Made by a program: the position numbers and the translations under genes
In this document: in pieces, positions 54,426 through 63,614 of the stretch
How the letters are laid out: each line of letters opens with the position of its first letter
Position numbering within the stretch: position 1 is the first letter of the stretch
NCBI GenBank assembly: GCA_965222485.1
Contig: CBDCUC010000040.1
Span: forward strand, 868,001 to 932,000
DNA: 64,000 bases
Direction of reading: 5' to 3'
Origin: CBDCUC01 sp965222485
GTDB lineage: Bacteria; Pseudomonadota; Alphaproteobacteria; Rhizobiales; Hyphomicrobiaceae
The notes under the pieces: model-generated
Seen by the model: only the letters and a program-made list of their open reading frames with translations
Database searches by the model: none
What the model was told of the DNA's origin: nothing

Positions 54426-55700
54426 TTAGATTCTGATGGCAACTGGCGTTCCCATGGTTTGGGGCAACCCGGTGGGCTCGCGAAAGGCGACCGCAATTGC
54501 GATGAGCAGCGCCCAGTTGGCACCAGCAAAAGCAATGATCCCGCCACCCGGTGAATTTAGAATGAGCAACAACAACAGACCAAGGCAAAGGCTGCGTCCG
54601 CGCGCGTCCATGGGTTGTCTCAGGTAGCAGTAGACCCCGAGCGCCATGATGCCGAATATGATCGGAAGGAAGATGCCGAACCTGTAAAACTCTCCGACGA
54701 TACCGACATCTGAAAGATAAAAGTGGTCTCCGTAAATCCGGTGGAAGCCGTTCTGCCATTGCAGCGACAAAGCCCCCATTCCGATCCAATCGTTTCGCGA
54801 CAGCTCGTCCAGAATTCGGCCCGCCGTGTGCAGGCGAACATCGATTTCCGCAACCGAAACATCGTAGTTTTGGTCCCGCGTTGCGCTGGCCTGAAGGAAT
54901 AGGGCAATGAAGCCCATGAGCCCAACGGCCGCGACGGCCAAAAACCGCCATAACGCGGTTGTCGCGAAAAACAACACCATAGCAGCGATGACCACCACCA
55001 TTGTGCTTCGCGTTTGGGAAATAAGCAGTAGGCCCGCCGCACCCACAAGCGCGGGGACCAAATGCTCCCACACCTTGAAGCGTGACACCATCACGGTCGC
55101 GATCATCAGTGAGGCGGCGTAAAGATCGGTGCCGACGAGGATTCGATGTTTGCGCGGATCGAAGTAGGGAATATCGCGCGAGGCCAGGTCGCCCAGAACG
55201 CCGGCCTGCATGGCTAGCCCGAGCACCAGATATGACAACGCCGTCCAGTAGATCGCACCAATAAGCGCCTCTGGCCGGTCATCGAATTGATAATAGGCCG
55301 CCAGCATTGCGAACAGGCCGAAAAACATCAGGACCCGACGCTCCTCGAACACGCCGTAAATAATCGGCTGACCGAATTTGAGGTATGCCAGAGCCGCCGA
55401 GCCAACTGCAAAGCTCGCAACGACGAATATCAAGATGAGATCGCCTGAAAAGAAGCGGCCGCGCCGCAGGCCTTCGATGATTGCCAATACGGCGGCGAGG
55501 CAGCACACACCGATGTAGAGTTCGCGAACCCCGGGAAAGGCCAGGAAGTGTTGTTCAAACGGTGAGCCTGCCCGAAAGAAAAACCCTCCGTGCACCATCA
55601 GTACGGCGTAAAGAACGGGAGAGAACACGTAACACTCGTCGGCAACGCGCCTCAGCCATGTGAAAGGCGAAAACGAAGGCCGGAGTGCGGAACGTATCAT
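54426..55700 (-). CDS. O-antigen ligase/polymerase-type membrane protein (Wzy-like)
   Basis: 424 residues with roughly ten membrane helices (for example 50-70, 78-100, 119-137, 142-162, 181-210, 215-270, 330-400). A large periplasmic loop (about 275-330, SRNDWIGMGALSLQW, YGDHFYLSDVGIVGEFYRFG) is the pattern of Wzy and WaaL proteins. It would polymerise lipid-linked repeats in the periplasm. The presence of Wzx, Wza and Wzz-like genes in the same direction supports polymerase over ligase. Confidence 0.82.
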   Translation of the reverse strand: MIRSALRPSFSPFTWLRRVADECYVFSPVLYAVLMVHGGFFFRAGSPFEQHFLAFPGVRELYIGVCCLAAVLAIIEGLRRGRFFSGDLILIFVVASFAVGSAALAYLKFGQPIIYGVFEERRVLMFFGLFAMLAAYYQFDDRPEALIGAIYWTALSYLVLGLAMQAGVLGDLASRDIPYFDPRKHRILVGTDLYAASLMIATVMVSRFKVWEHLVPALVGAAGLLLISQTRSTMVVVIAAMVLFFATTALWRFLAVAAVGLMGFIALFLQASATRDQNYDVSVAEIDVRLHTAGRILDELSRNDWIGMGALSLQWQNGFHRIYGDHFYLSDVGIVGEFYRFGIFLPIIFGIMALGVYCYLRQPMDARGRSLCLGLLLLLILNSPGGGIIAFAGANWALLIAIAVAFREPTGLPQTMGTPVAIRI

Positions 55701-55888
55701 TGGGTTAGATGCGGCCTCTGCTAGCCATTCAGGTTCGTGTCACGCCACATGGGCATGGTGTCTCATGCCAAACTGGCATTATTGCTGTTTCGACGCCGAT
55801 CATAGGGTTGGCAGTCTTTACATCTGGTTCACCGGGCAACCGATGCAGTGAACTGAGTTGTGCCGCCTAGGATGGACCCACCCAAATA

Positions 55889-57268
55889 CTAACGGTCTTC
55901 ACGCCCGCGAGCAGCCACCGACACGTCGGAGCCGATGCCGGATTGGCGACTGCTGCCTTCGTCGTTCGCATTGGCATCCGGCAAGATACGTTCGATGTTT
56001 ACAACATCTCCGGGTCTGACGGCCGCCAGCTCATCCACGGTTAGCTCTGTTGACTTGCCAGCCTCAACCCGAACGATCGTGATTGTACGCCGAATACTGT
56101 TTTCCTGGGCAGCCTTGAAGCCGCGCGGTGCGGAGACTTCTGCCTCAACCACGAGGTTTTGGCTGCGCCGTTGCGCCACCAGCGCTTCTTTCAATGCCGT
56201 TTGTGCCGCCAGCTGCTCGTCACGCAGGCGCTTGTGCGATTCTCGCTTCAACTCGTCTGCGCGCCGTGCCGCCCGGTGCATGTCGAGCCTGGAGCGAATT
56301 ATCTGCGTCTGCAGAGCCTGGCGCGATCCCTGTATACGAATGAGCGTTCGTTCCACGTCCATGACGCGCGTCTCATTTGTTAAGCCCTTCGATCTCAGCT
56401 TTCGCAGGCGTTTGGCTTCCTTTTCGACAATTCTCAGTTGTCGTGACTCTGCTTCCACCTGCTTTTCCAAAGAAGCGGTTTCCGATTTTGAGATTTCGGC
56501 TAGTCCGTTGGCCGTTTCGATCTGCTGCTCCAACAGGTCCAGATTTGCATTCAGGATCTTCTGCTCTTTTTCAATCAGCTTCTTAATTTCCGGTTCCTGT
56601 CTCGCACCGGAAATTTGGGACGGCAGCTTTAGTGTGCGCTGTCCTGCCAGCTCCGCCTCGATACGCGCGATCTGAAGCCGCTTCTGATAGACCCTGAACG
56701 TCATGGTCCGAAGATCACTCCTGGCAATGATGGAGTCACGCTCAAACCGCTCAAACGCAGACGTGCTCTGCCGGTAGAAGCCGCCAGCGACGCCAATCGC
56801 CTTGAGAACCGTTAGACCTGGCTGGAAGCTGTATTCGCCGGGCCGTGCTACGTCGCCAAGTATGAAAAACGGACGGTACTTGACAATAGAAACTACAACG
56901 CTTGGCGGAGCGGAAAGATGGGCTTGCTCAGCCAAACGTTTGCCGATGAGTGCTGCAAGCCCGTCGGGAGTTAGTCCGCGTGCGCGCGAATTACCGATAA
57001 GCGGCAATGCCACTGTACCGTCCGCGCCAACGACCATGTCGCTATCAAGACCCGGCCATTCATAGACCTTGATGCGAACGGTATCGCCACTGTCGAGAAG
57101 GTAGGGCCGTTGATGTTCGGCAGAAAGCGCAGCCGTCGGGTTGAAGCTTGCCAATCCGATAAAGGAGAACAAGACAAGCGCGACGATTGCCAAGAAGTTT
57201 GCCGATAACGGCAACGAGCTATGCCTTGGATAACGGGCACGCCGGAAAAAGCGGGGTGCATCGTGCAT
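55889..57268 (-). CDS. Polysaccharide export protein, Wza/ExoF type
   Basis: 459 residues from the ATG at 57268 (AGGA eight bases upstream; a GTG at 57286 is the alternative). Membrane or signal segment about 22-48, then a polysaccharide-export domain (about 57-140, LLDSGDTVRIKVYEWPGLDSDM, VGADGTVALPLIGN), a SLBB-like segment (PFFILGDVARPGEYSF, VLKAIGVAGGFY), and a long alpha-helical coiled coil (about 200-400). The end returns to beta structure (RPGDVVNIERIL). No lipobox Cys is present, so it resembles ExoF rather than lipoprotein Wza. It works with the ExoP-like protein encoded upstream. Confidence 0.9.
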   Translation of the reverse strand: MHDAPRFFRRARYPRHSSLPLSANFLAIVALVLFSFIGLASFNPTAALSAEHQRPYLLDSGDTVRIKVYEWPGLDSDMVVGADGTVALPLIGNSRARGLTPDGLAALIGKRLAEQAHLSAPPSVVVSIVKYRPFFILGDVARPGEYSFQPGLTVLKAIGVAGGFYRQSTSAFERFERDSIIARSDLRTMTFRVYQKRLQIARIEAELAGQRTLKLPSQISGARQEPEIKKLIEKEQKILNANLDLLEQQIETANGLAEISKSETASLEKQVEAESRQLRIVEKEAKRLRKLRSKGLTNETRVMDVERTLIRIQGSRQALQTQIIRSRLDMHRAARRADELKRESHKRLRDEQLAAQTALKEALVAQRRSQNLVVEAEVSAPRGFKAAQENSIRRTITIVRVEAGKSTELTVDELAAVRPGDVVNIERILPDANANDEGSSRQSGIGSDVSVAARGREDR

Positions 57269-57432
57269 GCGGCTGGTCCTAATCACTCTTCTTTATCCAA
57301 CACTGTTATGTGGCGCACTTCGCGCCATACTCTCACCGAACCGGCCCCCTTTTGCTCCGGTTCCTGCGCACACTATTGGCTGTGCTCCACCCGCAAAGCC
57401 GCGTCCGTCGAACGTTGCAGGCACCTGCCGCG

Positions 57433-58974
57433 TTACGAGGCGTAGTACCTGTTGTAGCTTTCCTCATCCACCTTGTTCATGACCACACCGAGGAAATTTT
57501 TGTAGGCATTACCTGCCTGGCTGAGCACAGAGAGTGCCGCATCCATGCGAAGTCGACCGTATTCGGCGACAAGCAGCATGCTGTCCAATGATTGAACCGC
57601 AGCCGCAGCCGTGCAGTCGTCTGCGATAGCAGGCAGGTCAAAGATTACGGCATCATACTTTGATGACAGCTCCATCAGTTTCGACCGCTGATTACCCCAC
57701 AGCCACAGAGCAGAGGTGTCATCAGAGTCGCCGGTCAGCCCAACAAAGTGCAAACCTGTTTCCGGGTCTTCCAGGATGGCCTTTTGTAGATCGACGTCAC
57801 CCTTCAAAACCTCGCTCAGACCTGCCTTGGCCTTCGAAGCAAGCTGGCGCGACAAATCGCGGGTGTTAACGGCTGCATCGACAAGAAGAACTCGGTGTCC
57901 ATTCGAAGCTGCAATACGCGCAAGGTTAATGGCGACCGTTGTTTTGCCCTCACCTTTAAAACAGGATGTAATTCCCAGCGTTCGTAGACTTTGCCGCTCG
58001 ATCATTGAGACAACACAAACTCTGTTCAGCGTTTGCGTATATGTTGACCGCGGGTAGTCCATGGCCCAGCCAAATTCACCAGGCAATTCTTCCTTCATTC
58101 GGGGCAGAATGCCAACGAACTCTGCTTGCGCGATGAAAGAGGCCTGTTCTGGTCGTCTAACCCTCTTGTCCAGGAGGTCGTAGGCAAGCGCCGCTCCGAT
58201 GGCGAATGCCAAGCCCGCTAGCGTGGACGCAACGACAATGTGCAACAGCCGCGGACCATCGGGTGTGAACGGTGGTGTGGCCTTCGAAATTACGCGGGCA
58301 GTTGTGCCGGAATTTTTTAGCCGCTCACGAAGCCAGGGGCTGGCGCCACGCGCGGCCTCCGCGTTTGCCTGGGCTTGGTCTTCGAGATAGGCGTCGGACG
58401 TGGCCGTCGCGATGCTTGCTGCGAGTACGGGGTCGCGGGAGCGTGCGCTAATTTCAATCGTGAATGTTTCGCCGATCCGCCTAATGGATAGCAGTTGCTG
58501 CAGCTGGTACACGGCAAGGCGGTGCTTCTGCTCGTCCGACAGTACCGGGAGCTTCTTGAGGCCAATGGTGTCGAGTATTCTGGAGACGCGCTTCGGACGC
58601 GGCAGCAAGTCGGCGACTGACAGGGGTGCCAGCAACTCCAGCGCCCGCGCTGCCACTCTTTGCGATCTCAAGATTTCAACCTGACTATCGACCAGAGGTC
58701 CGGTCAGTGCCGATGTCATGAAGGTCGAATTCTCTTGGGTCAACTGCAGGTTTCTGTGGTCGACGATTATCCGTGTCGATGCGGTGTACCAGGGTGAGCG
58801 CAGCGTAACGAACATGACGGCCAGGATCGGAAACACCGAGGCGATCAGAAAAATGAGGCCTGCGTGCCTCCAGAGACTTCTCAAATCGAGCGTCGCCGAC
58901 ATGCCCTCGGCTTGTGGACCCTGTGGCACAAAATCGAACTTACGATGCGGCCGTTGGCTGTACTTCGAGGTCAT
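57433..58974 (-). CDS. ExoP-like chain-length/export protein with tyrosine-kinase-type ATPase domain
   Basis: 513 residues. Wzz domain flanked by membrane helices (about 37-57 and 245-265), then a BY-kinase-like cytoplasmic domain (from about 330): Walker A SCFKGEGKTTVAINLA, AVIFDLPAIADD, and a short tyrosine cluster at the C-terminus (YNRYY). The Walker A-prime motif reads VLLVDAAVN, where BY-kinases have a second Asp (LLIDxDLR), so kinase activity may be changed. It controls polymer length and couples to Wza. The wza/exoF gene follows after 164 bp. Confidence 0.9.
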   Translation of the reverse strand: MTSKYSQRPHRKFDFVPQGPQAEGMSATLDLRSLWRHAGLIFLIASVFPILAVMFVTLRSPWYTASTRIIVDHRNLQLTQENSTFMTSALTGPLVDSQVEILRSQRVAARALELLAPLSVADLLPRPKRVSRILDTIGLKKLPVLSDEQKHRLAVYQLQQLLSIRRIGETFTIEISARSRDPVLAASIATATSDAYLEDQAQANAEAARGASPWLRERLKNSGTTARVISKATPPFTPDGPRLLHIVVASTLAGLAFAIGAALAYDLLDKRVRRPEQASFIAQAEFVGILPRMKEELPGEFGWAMDYPRSTYTQTLNRVCVVSMIERQSLRTLGITSCFKGEGKTTVAINLARIAASNGHRVLLVDAAVNTRDLSRQLASKAKAGLSEVLKGDVDLQKAILEDPETGLHFVGLTGDSDDTSALWLWGNQRSKLMELSSKYDAVIFDLPAIADDCTAAAAVQSLDSMLLVAEYGRLRMDAALSVLSQAGNAYKNFLGVVMNKVDEESYNRYYAS

Positions 58975-59304
58975 CTCAATCTTCCACGCATATACTAACG
59001 CAAGTCGGAACGCGATTGCCCCACGGGGACTTCCGGGCGCTCCTATTTGCTGTGATCGCTAAGCCAAGGTCTCCGCCCGACACAATTTCTGCCGCTGAAC
59101 AAAGAGCCGGTCTTGATAATACGATTTCCGAGTGGGCCACTGACGATGTTGCAACTGCATCAATTTCTGGCACATTTTTCCGAAGCCGATAAGTAAAATA
59201 AGCACGCGAATTGGCCATTGTGTGGGAGGCACTCCAAACACGATAAATAACTGGCCTAAGACACGAGCGTGTCTGACGGCTCTCAAGATGGTGCGATGCG
59301 AAAT
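58975..59304. other. Intergenic region exoP / wzx (330 bp)
   Basis: No gene supported; the short frames here have no family features. It may contain a promoter for the exoP-exoF-wzy-GH5 part of the operon. Confidence 0.4.
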
Positions 59305-60690
59305 TCATGCCGTTGGCGCCGCAGGCTTACCGCCCACGTCTCCCGACTGACCGACCAGCCCGTCAATATCCAGGTTTTCACTGATCCGGAGATTGGGGAT
59401 GAGCTGCATTTTCATGAGATGCCATCCATTGCGCCCCAAGAATACGTTGATGCCGACGGATGCAAAGAACTGTGAGGCCACGGTTGCGATCGCTGCGCCG
59501 ATACCACCGTAAAATGGGATCAGTGCCGCGTTCAGTACGATGTTTATGACGCCGCCGGCAATCGCCCGCCACATCAGAATGTTCTGGCGTCGCCGTGCGA
59601 CCCACCAGTACTGCGTGGCAACACCCTGCGCGAGAAATATCAGCCCAAAAATGTGTATCGAAAGGATGGTCGCGGCAGCACTGTAGGTCGGCCCGAACAG
59701 GATATGGACAATCAGTGGAGCCAGCAGGCAGACGAATAAAGCAACCACAAGGAAGAAGATGTTGAATGACGTCAGCAAGACGTGGAACAACGCGCTAAAC
59801 TTTTTCACGTTGTTACGCATTCCATTGAACACGAATGGTGATGCGGCCGTCATGAGAATGACGGGTGCAAGGCTTGCAACTTCCGAAATGCGCACAGCTG
59901 CAGCGTACTCGCCCGCTGCATGATCACCCTGAATCCAGGACAACATGACGATATCTATGCGCGCATAGACAAGATAGCCAAGTGTTGTGACAAATAGCGG
60001 CCAGGCTTCGCGGTAGAGGCTCTTTACGCGCGGTATGACTTTGTCGTCGTAAGTGAAGCCAAACCCGCGCCACAAGTAAAAACCGAGCAGCACGAGGCCG
60101 AACAACGCCATTTGAAGGGCATGTGCTGCTCCCACGTAAACCAGCGCCGCACCGCTAGCAATCAGCGCAACCTTTAATGCAGAACCCAATATGACCGAAA
60201 TACTCCGCGCGATCGCCGGAGTAAGCGCATCCTTTGTGGCGCGAAACCAGAATTCAAGCCCATCGAATGGCACGACCAGCAAAGCCGGCATCATCACAAG
60301 GATCAACATCGACGTTTGCGAATTGACCCCGCCGAGCAGATAGAGTCCTAGGAGCCCCGCCACCAGGATGGTCAACGAGTTTATCGCGCGCAATACGAGC
60401 ACGCTTGTCAGGTAGCTTTCATCAGGGCGCGCAACGCCAGAAGAGTGTCGGATGATAAGAACATCTAGCCCGAACGCCAGCCCTGTCATCGCGATACGCA
60501 ATAGTGCGATGCAAAGGCTCCAGACACCGAACAACGCCGGGCCGAGTTCGCGCGCCAAGTAGACCGTTACGGCCAGGCCGACGACTACGTTGATGAGCTG
60601 CTCACCTGCTTGTACGGCGCTATTTTTGCCAAACGTCTTCAGCATGGAGGACTGCATGATCGCAGCCCAAACACGCCTGATTATCGACAT
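59305..60690 (-). CDS. Polysaccharide flippase (Wzx-like, MATE/MVF superfamily)
   Basis: 461 residues from the ATG at 60690, which has CAGGAG eight bases upstream; the open frame begins 27 bases earlier. About 12-14 membrane helices spread over the protein. Segments GKNSAVQAGEQLINVVVGLAVTVYLARELGP-like at the N-terminus and FGPTYSAAATILSIHIFGL towards the C-terminus are typical of Wzx/RfbX. It moves undecaprenyl-linked repeat units across the inner membrane. Downstream of wcaJ by 122 bp. Confidence 0.92.
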   Translation of the reverse strand: MSIIRRVWAAIMQSSMLKTFGKNSAVQAGEQLINVVVGLAVTVYLARELGPALFGVWSLCIALLRIAMTGLAFGLDVLIIRHSSGVARPDESYLTSVLVLRAINSLTILVAGLLGLYLLGGVNSQTSMLILVMMPALLVVPFDGLEFWFRATKDALTPAIARSISVILGSALKVALIASGAALVYVGAAHALQMALFGLVLLGFYLWRGFGFTYDDKVIPRVKSLYREAWPLFVTTLGYLVYARIDIVMLSWIQGDHAAGEYAAAVRISEVASLAPVILMTAASPFVFNGMRNNVKKFSALFHVLLTSFNIFFLVVALFVCLLAPLIVHILFGPTYSAAATILSIHIFGLIFLAQGVATQYWWVARRRQNILMWRAIAGGVINIVLNAALIPFYGGIGAAIATVASQFFASVGINVFLGRNGWHLMKMQLIPNLRISENLDIDGLVGQSGDVGGKPAAPTA

Positions 60691-60812
60691 TACGAAACTC
60701 CTGACAACGCAAAGCATGCGCCATCGGCGAAGGGAAGTGCGCCTTGCGCTACCTGAGCTGAACCCGTCACCAGGGGATCAGATCGCCGTCGTGGCCAGCC
60801 AGAAGATGCCGC

Positions 60813-62267
60813 TTAAAGCGCGTTCTTTCCTACGAAACCGTAGAATGGCGTTAACAAGAGGATCTCAAGATCAAACCAGATCGTCCAATTGTCGATGTAC
60901 TCTAAGTCACAGCGCACTCTTTCGCGCATGAGGTTAGGTTCACTGGTCGGCCCACGGTAACCATTAATTTGCGCCCATCCGGTAATTCCGGGCTTAACCA
61001 GATGCCGACTTGCGTAGTTGGCTTGCTTGAGGATCGAGCGGTACTGTTCGTTATGTGCAACGGCGTGCGGGCGCGGCCCCACCAATGACATCTCCCCTCG
61101 CAGGACATTGATAAGCTGCGGCAGCTCATCAAGACTGGTTCTCCGCAGAAATGCGCCAACCCGCGTTATGCGATCGTCATCCTTGCTCGCCTGCTTGATT
61201 ACGTCCCCATCTTCCATGACCGTCATGGTCCGGAACTTGAAGACCTTGATAATGGAGTGATTGAGGCCGTGCCGGCGTTGCCGGAAGAAGACCGGGCCGG
61301 GGCTATCCAATTTGATCGCCAATGCAATCAGCCCGAACACAGGCAGCAGCAGCACCAGCAGCAGCGCACCGAGCCCATAGTCCTCAATGTTCTTTAAAAG
61401 ATGCCCCCAGCTACTCATCGGTGTTCGGCGCACGTTAATGAACTGGGTCTGGCCAATGCTCGACACGCCGTGGAAAGGCAAGTCATATGCCAACGGGTCA
61501 ACACAAACCCTGATCTGAGCCGGTAAGCCACTGATTTCACTCAAGATTGAGCGAATATCATTCGTTTCCAGTCCAGAGCTGACGATGATGATGTCGTCGA
61601 GCCGCCGCGTCGGATCGACCCCAGTCATGCGGGCCGCTTCGATGTCCTCAATCGTGGTTCCAGGCTCGTAGGTTGCAGCAATACGAACACCCGCAATACC
61701 TTCCAATGTGCCCGATAGTGCCTTCGTCGCATTTTTTTCGCCGATTATGATGACGTGACGTGCGACCAGTCCATTGGCAACCAGCCAGCGCTGCGCTCGT
61801 CCGTAAAGCGCCCTGTTGACCACCAGCAGCAGGAACGACAATGCGAACCAGGTAATCAGCCAACCGCGAGAGAAGTCATCGGAGACTTTCAGAATGTAAG
61901 CTAACGATAGGAGCAGCATAAACGACCCGACAAGGACTGTGAAAAGTCGAGCCGGCCTGAAGGGACCCGGATTGACGGTTGCGGAGTGATCAACTCCGGA
62001 GCTTCGAAACAAGCTATTTGTGATGATCGCACACGTGCCTGCAGCAATCGCGTACGGCAAGATCGGCGAGCCATCGCCGAAGATGTTGTCGATATAGACG
62101 ATCTTTGCCACTAGCGCCGCAACAAAGATGAGCGCCATATCAAGGACCCGAAATGTGTCGGCGACAATTTGAGCCGACATCTTATTTCCGAACCAAGCAG
62201 AAAGAACGGCACGTAGCCGATCAAGGACAAACGTTCCCACGTTAGTAGGATGAGAATGATTGCTCAC
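60813..62267 (-). CDS. Undecaprenyl-phosphate sugar phosphotransferase (WcaJ/HfsE type)
   Basis: 484 residues. Polyprenyl glycosylphosphotransferase that starts repeat-unit synthesis on undecaprenyl phosphate. Four N-terminal membrane helices, a cytoplasmic CoA-binding-like domain (about 160-290, HVIIIGEKNA), a fifth membrane segment (about 300-320), and the catalytic domain: PGPVFFRQRRHGLN, FKFRTM, LDELPQLINVLRGEMSLVGPRP (catalytic Asp-Glu), KPGITGWAQINGYRG. Starts at a GTG (62267) with a poor ribosome site; an ATG at 62183 is an alternative. First gene of the minus-strand export operon. Confidence 0.94.
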   Translation of the reverse strand: MSNHSHPTNVGTFVLDRLRAVLSAWFGNKMSAQIVADTFRVLDMALIFVAALVAKIVYIDNIFGDGSPILPYAIAAGTCAIITNSLFRSSGVDHSATVNPGPFRPARLFTVLVGSFMLLLSLAYILKVSDDFSRGWLITWFALSFLLLVVNRALYGRAQRWLVANGLVARHVIIIGEKNATKALSGTLEGIAGVRIAATYEPGTTIEDIEAARMTGVDPTRRLDDIIIVSSGLETNDIRSILSEISGLPAQIRVCVDPLAYDLPFHGVSSIGQTQFINVRRTPMSSWGHLLKNIEDYGLGALLLVLLLPVFGLIALAIKLDSPGPVFFRQRRHGLNHSIIKVFKFRTMTVMEDGDVIKQASKDDDRITRVGAFLRRTSLDELPQLINVLRGEMSLVGPRPHAVAHNEQYRSILKQANYASRHLVKPGITGWAQINGYRGPTSEPNLMRERVRCDLEYIDNWTIWFDLEILLLTPFYGFVGKNAL

Positions 62268-63614
62268 CGCGACGCTACCCCAAACAAAAAGCTCGCATGG
62301 CCCATGCTATATTCCGATACAAGATATGAGCGCTCAGCGACCGGCCACCGGTGTTAAGCCCGCGCCGCCCAAATTTCTTGGTCGGAAGAACTCACGCATT
62401 TACAAAATACCGCTACGTATCCCGCAACCCGGGCGGGCCACGTTACCCAGGTCTTAATAGAGTCTTAACGAATAAAGCGGCAGTTTAACAGTCGTTTGCA
62501 AGAGAAAGTTAAAGTCGGCAGGAACGAAAGCTTCATTGCCCCTCCTGAACAAGGGCCTTTCGCGAGCAGCAAATCTGTTATCGAACCGCTGTTAACCGAC
62601 GCTATCCCCAAGCCATGGCAATCATATGTTCCCAGCGGAACAGCAGCTCACCATGTTGCAAAATACTGTGGTGGATTGTCCTTCAAGCGCAACACATCAG
62701 TACACAGATAGTGTTTTGCCGTGGCGTGGCAATGCGCACAATGGACATGAGACGCCGTCAACTGGCTTTGCATGCAACATATTGATTGGCAGCGACTTAC
62801 CGAGCCTTATATGGCATCGCCCATTCCATCAAATTTTAACGGAAGCCGGTTCCATTACGGTGGCCGTGCCACGTGCCAAGACAGCGTAGGTGTTGCTGGC
62901 TGCGTGCCGATTAGGCAGCAGCGCAATGAGTGTGGGGCGGGCAGACAGTGTGGTTTGCGCGTATTAGTACGTCTGCGGACGTCTAAAGCCAGCGACGCGG
63001 TTGCGTACGGAGCCAGGCAAACGAGGCAAACACTAGAGCCTCGTGAGTACGGGCATTGATCCCAGGCTGCAGCGGTGTCTGCGCCAGGTGCAACGTTACG
63101 TTCCTTCATCTGAGGAGCCGTTTCCCCAAAAAGGCCGTACGTGCTGAGCACGACCTAGCCTTCCCCAGCCTGGACGCGCCAAGCGCCAACCATCGAGCAA
63201 AAAAGCGAGTGGCAATTCGTTGCCTGGCAGCGATACAAAAATCATACCTCGCGTCAGAATGGAATTCAGGGCCGGTCCCCTGTCGCATCTCATCAGTGTA
63301 TCGCGAAGATGTTGTAGCGCTCAGACTGGGGCGTTCACGCCGCAGCGCTGAAGTGCCAAATCCACCCAGTCAGAAGTTGCAGTCATGGCATCAATGATAT
63401 GAAGTTATTTCATTTCACTGATTGCTTGAGCAAACTCCGTGCCGCGTGAACAAGGTGAAATCTATTTCCCACGCGGCCGCTTATCTCAAATCAGGAGGGT
63501 TCCCTGGTGGGCCCCGGCATAATGCAAATGCGCAAAGGGAATAGGCAGCCTTTCAAGCTTCCCCTTTCGGCCACGCAACACCACCGAACAATCATCCTGG
63601 CATCAAAGACGCCG
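62268..63614. other. Long gene-free stretch (1.35 kb)
   Basis: No convincing gene on either strand: the short frames overlap each other and none has family motifs, a signal peptide or a good ribosome site. Content noted: the CtrA-type box at 62454-62468, further TTAA half-sites near 62485 and 62595 (the latter TTAACC), and AT-rich tracts close to wcaJ. It probably holds the wcaJ operon promoter and downstream remnants that can no longer be identified. Confidence 0.5.
62454..62468. promoter_or_regulatory. Candidate CtrA binding box (TTAA-N7-TTAA)
   Basis: Two TTAA half-sites seven bases apart, followed by C as in the extended CtrA consensus, about 190 bp upstream of the wcaJ start. Another TTAA lies at 62485-62488. 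Binding is inferred. Confidence 0.5.

Noticed and set aside
62496..63397. Overlapping short frames in the long gap before the porin
   Set aside because: None has family motifs or start signals, and they overlap each other in different frames.
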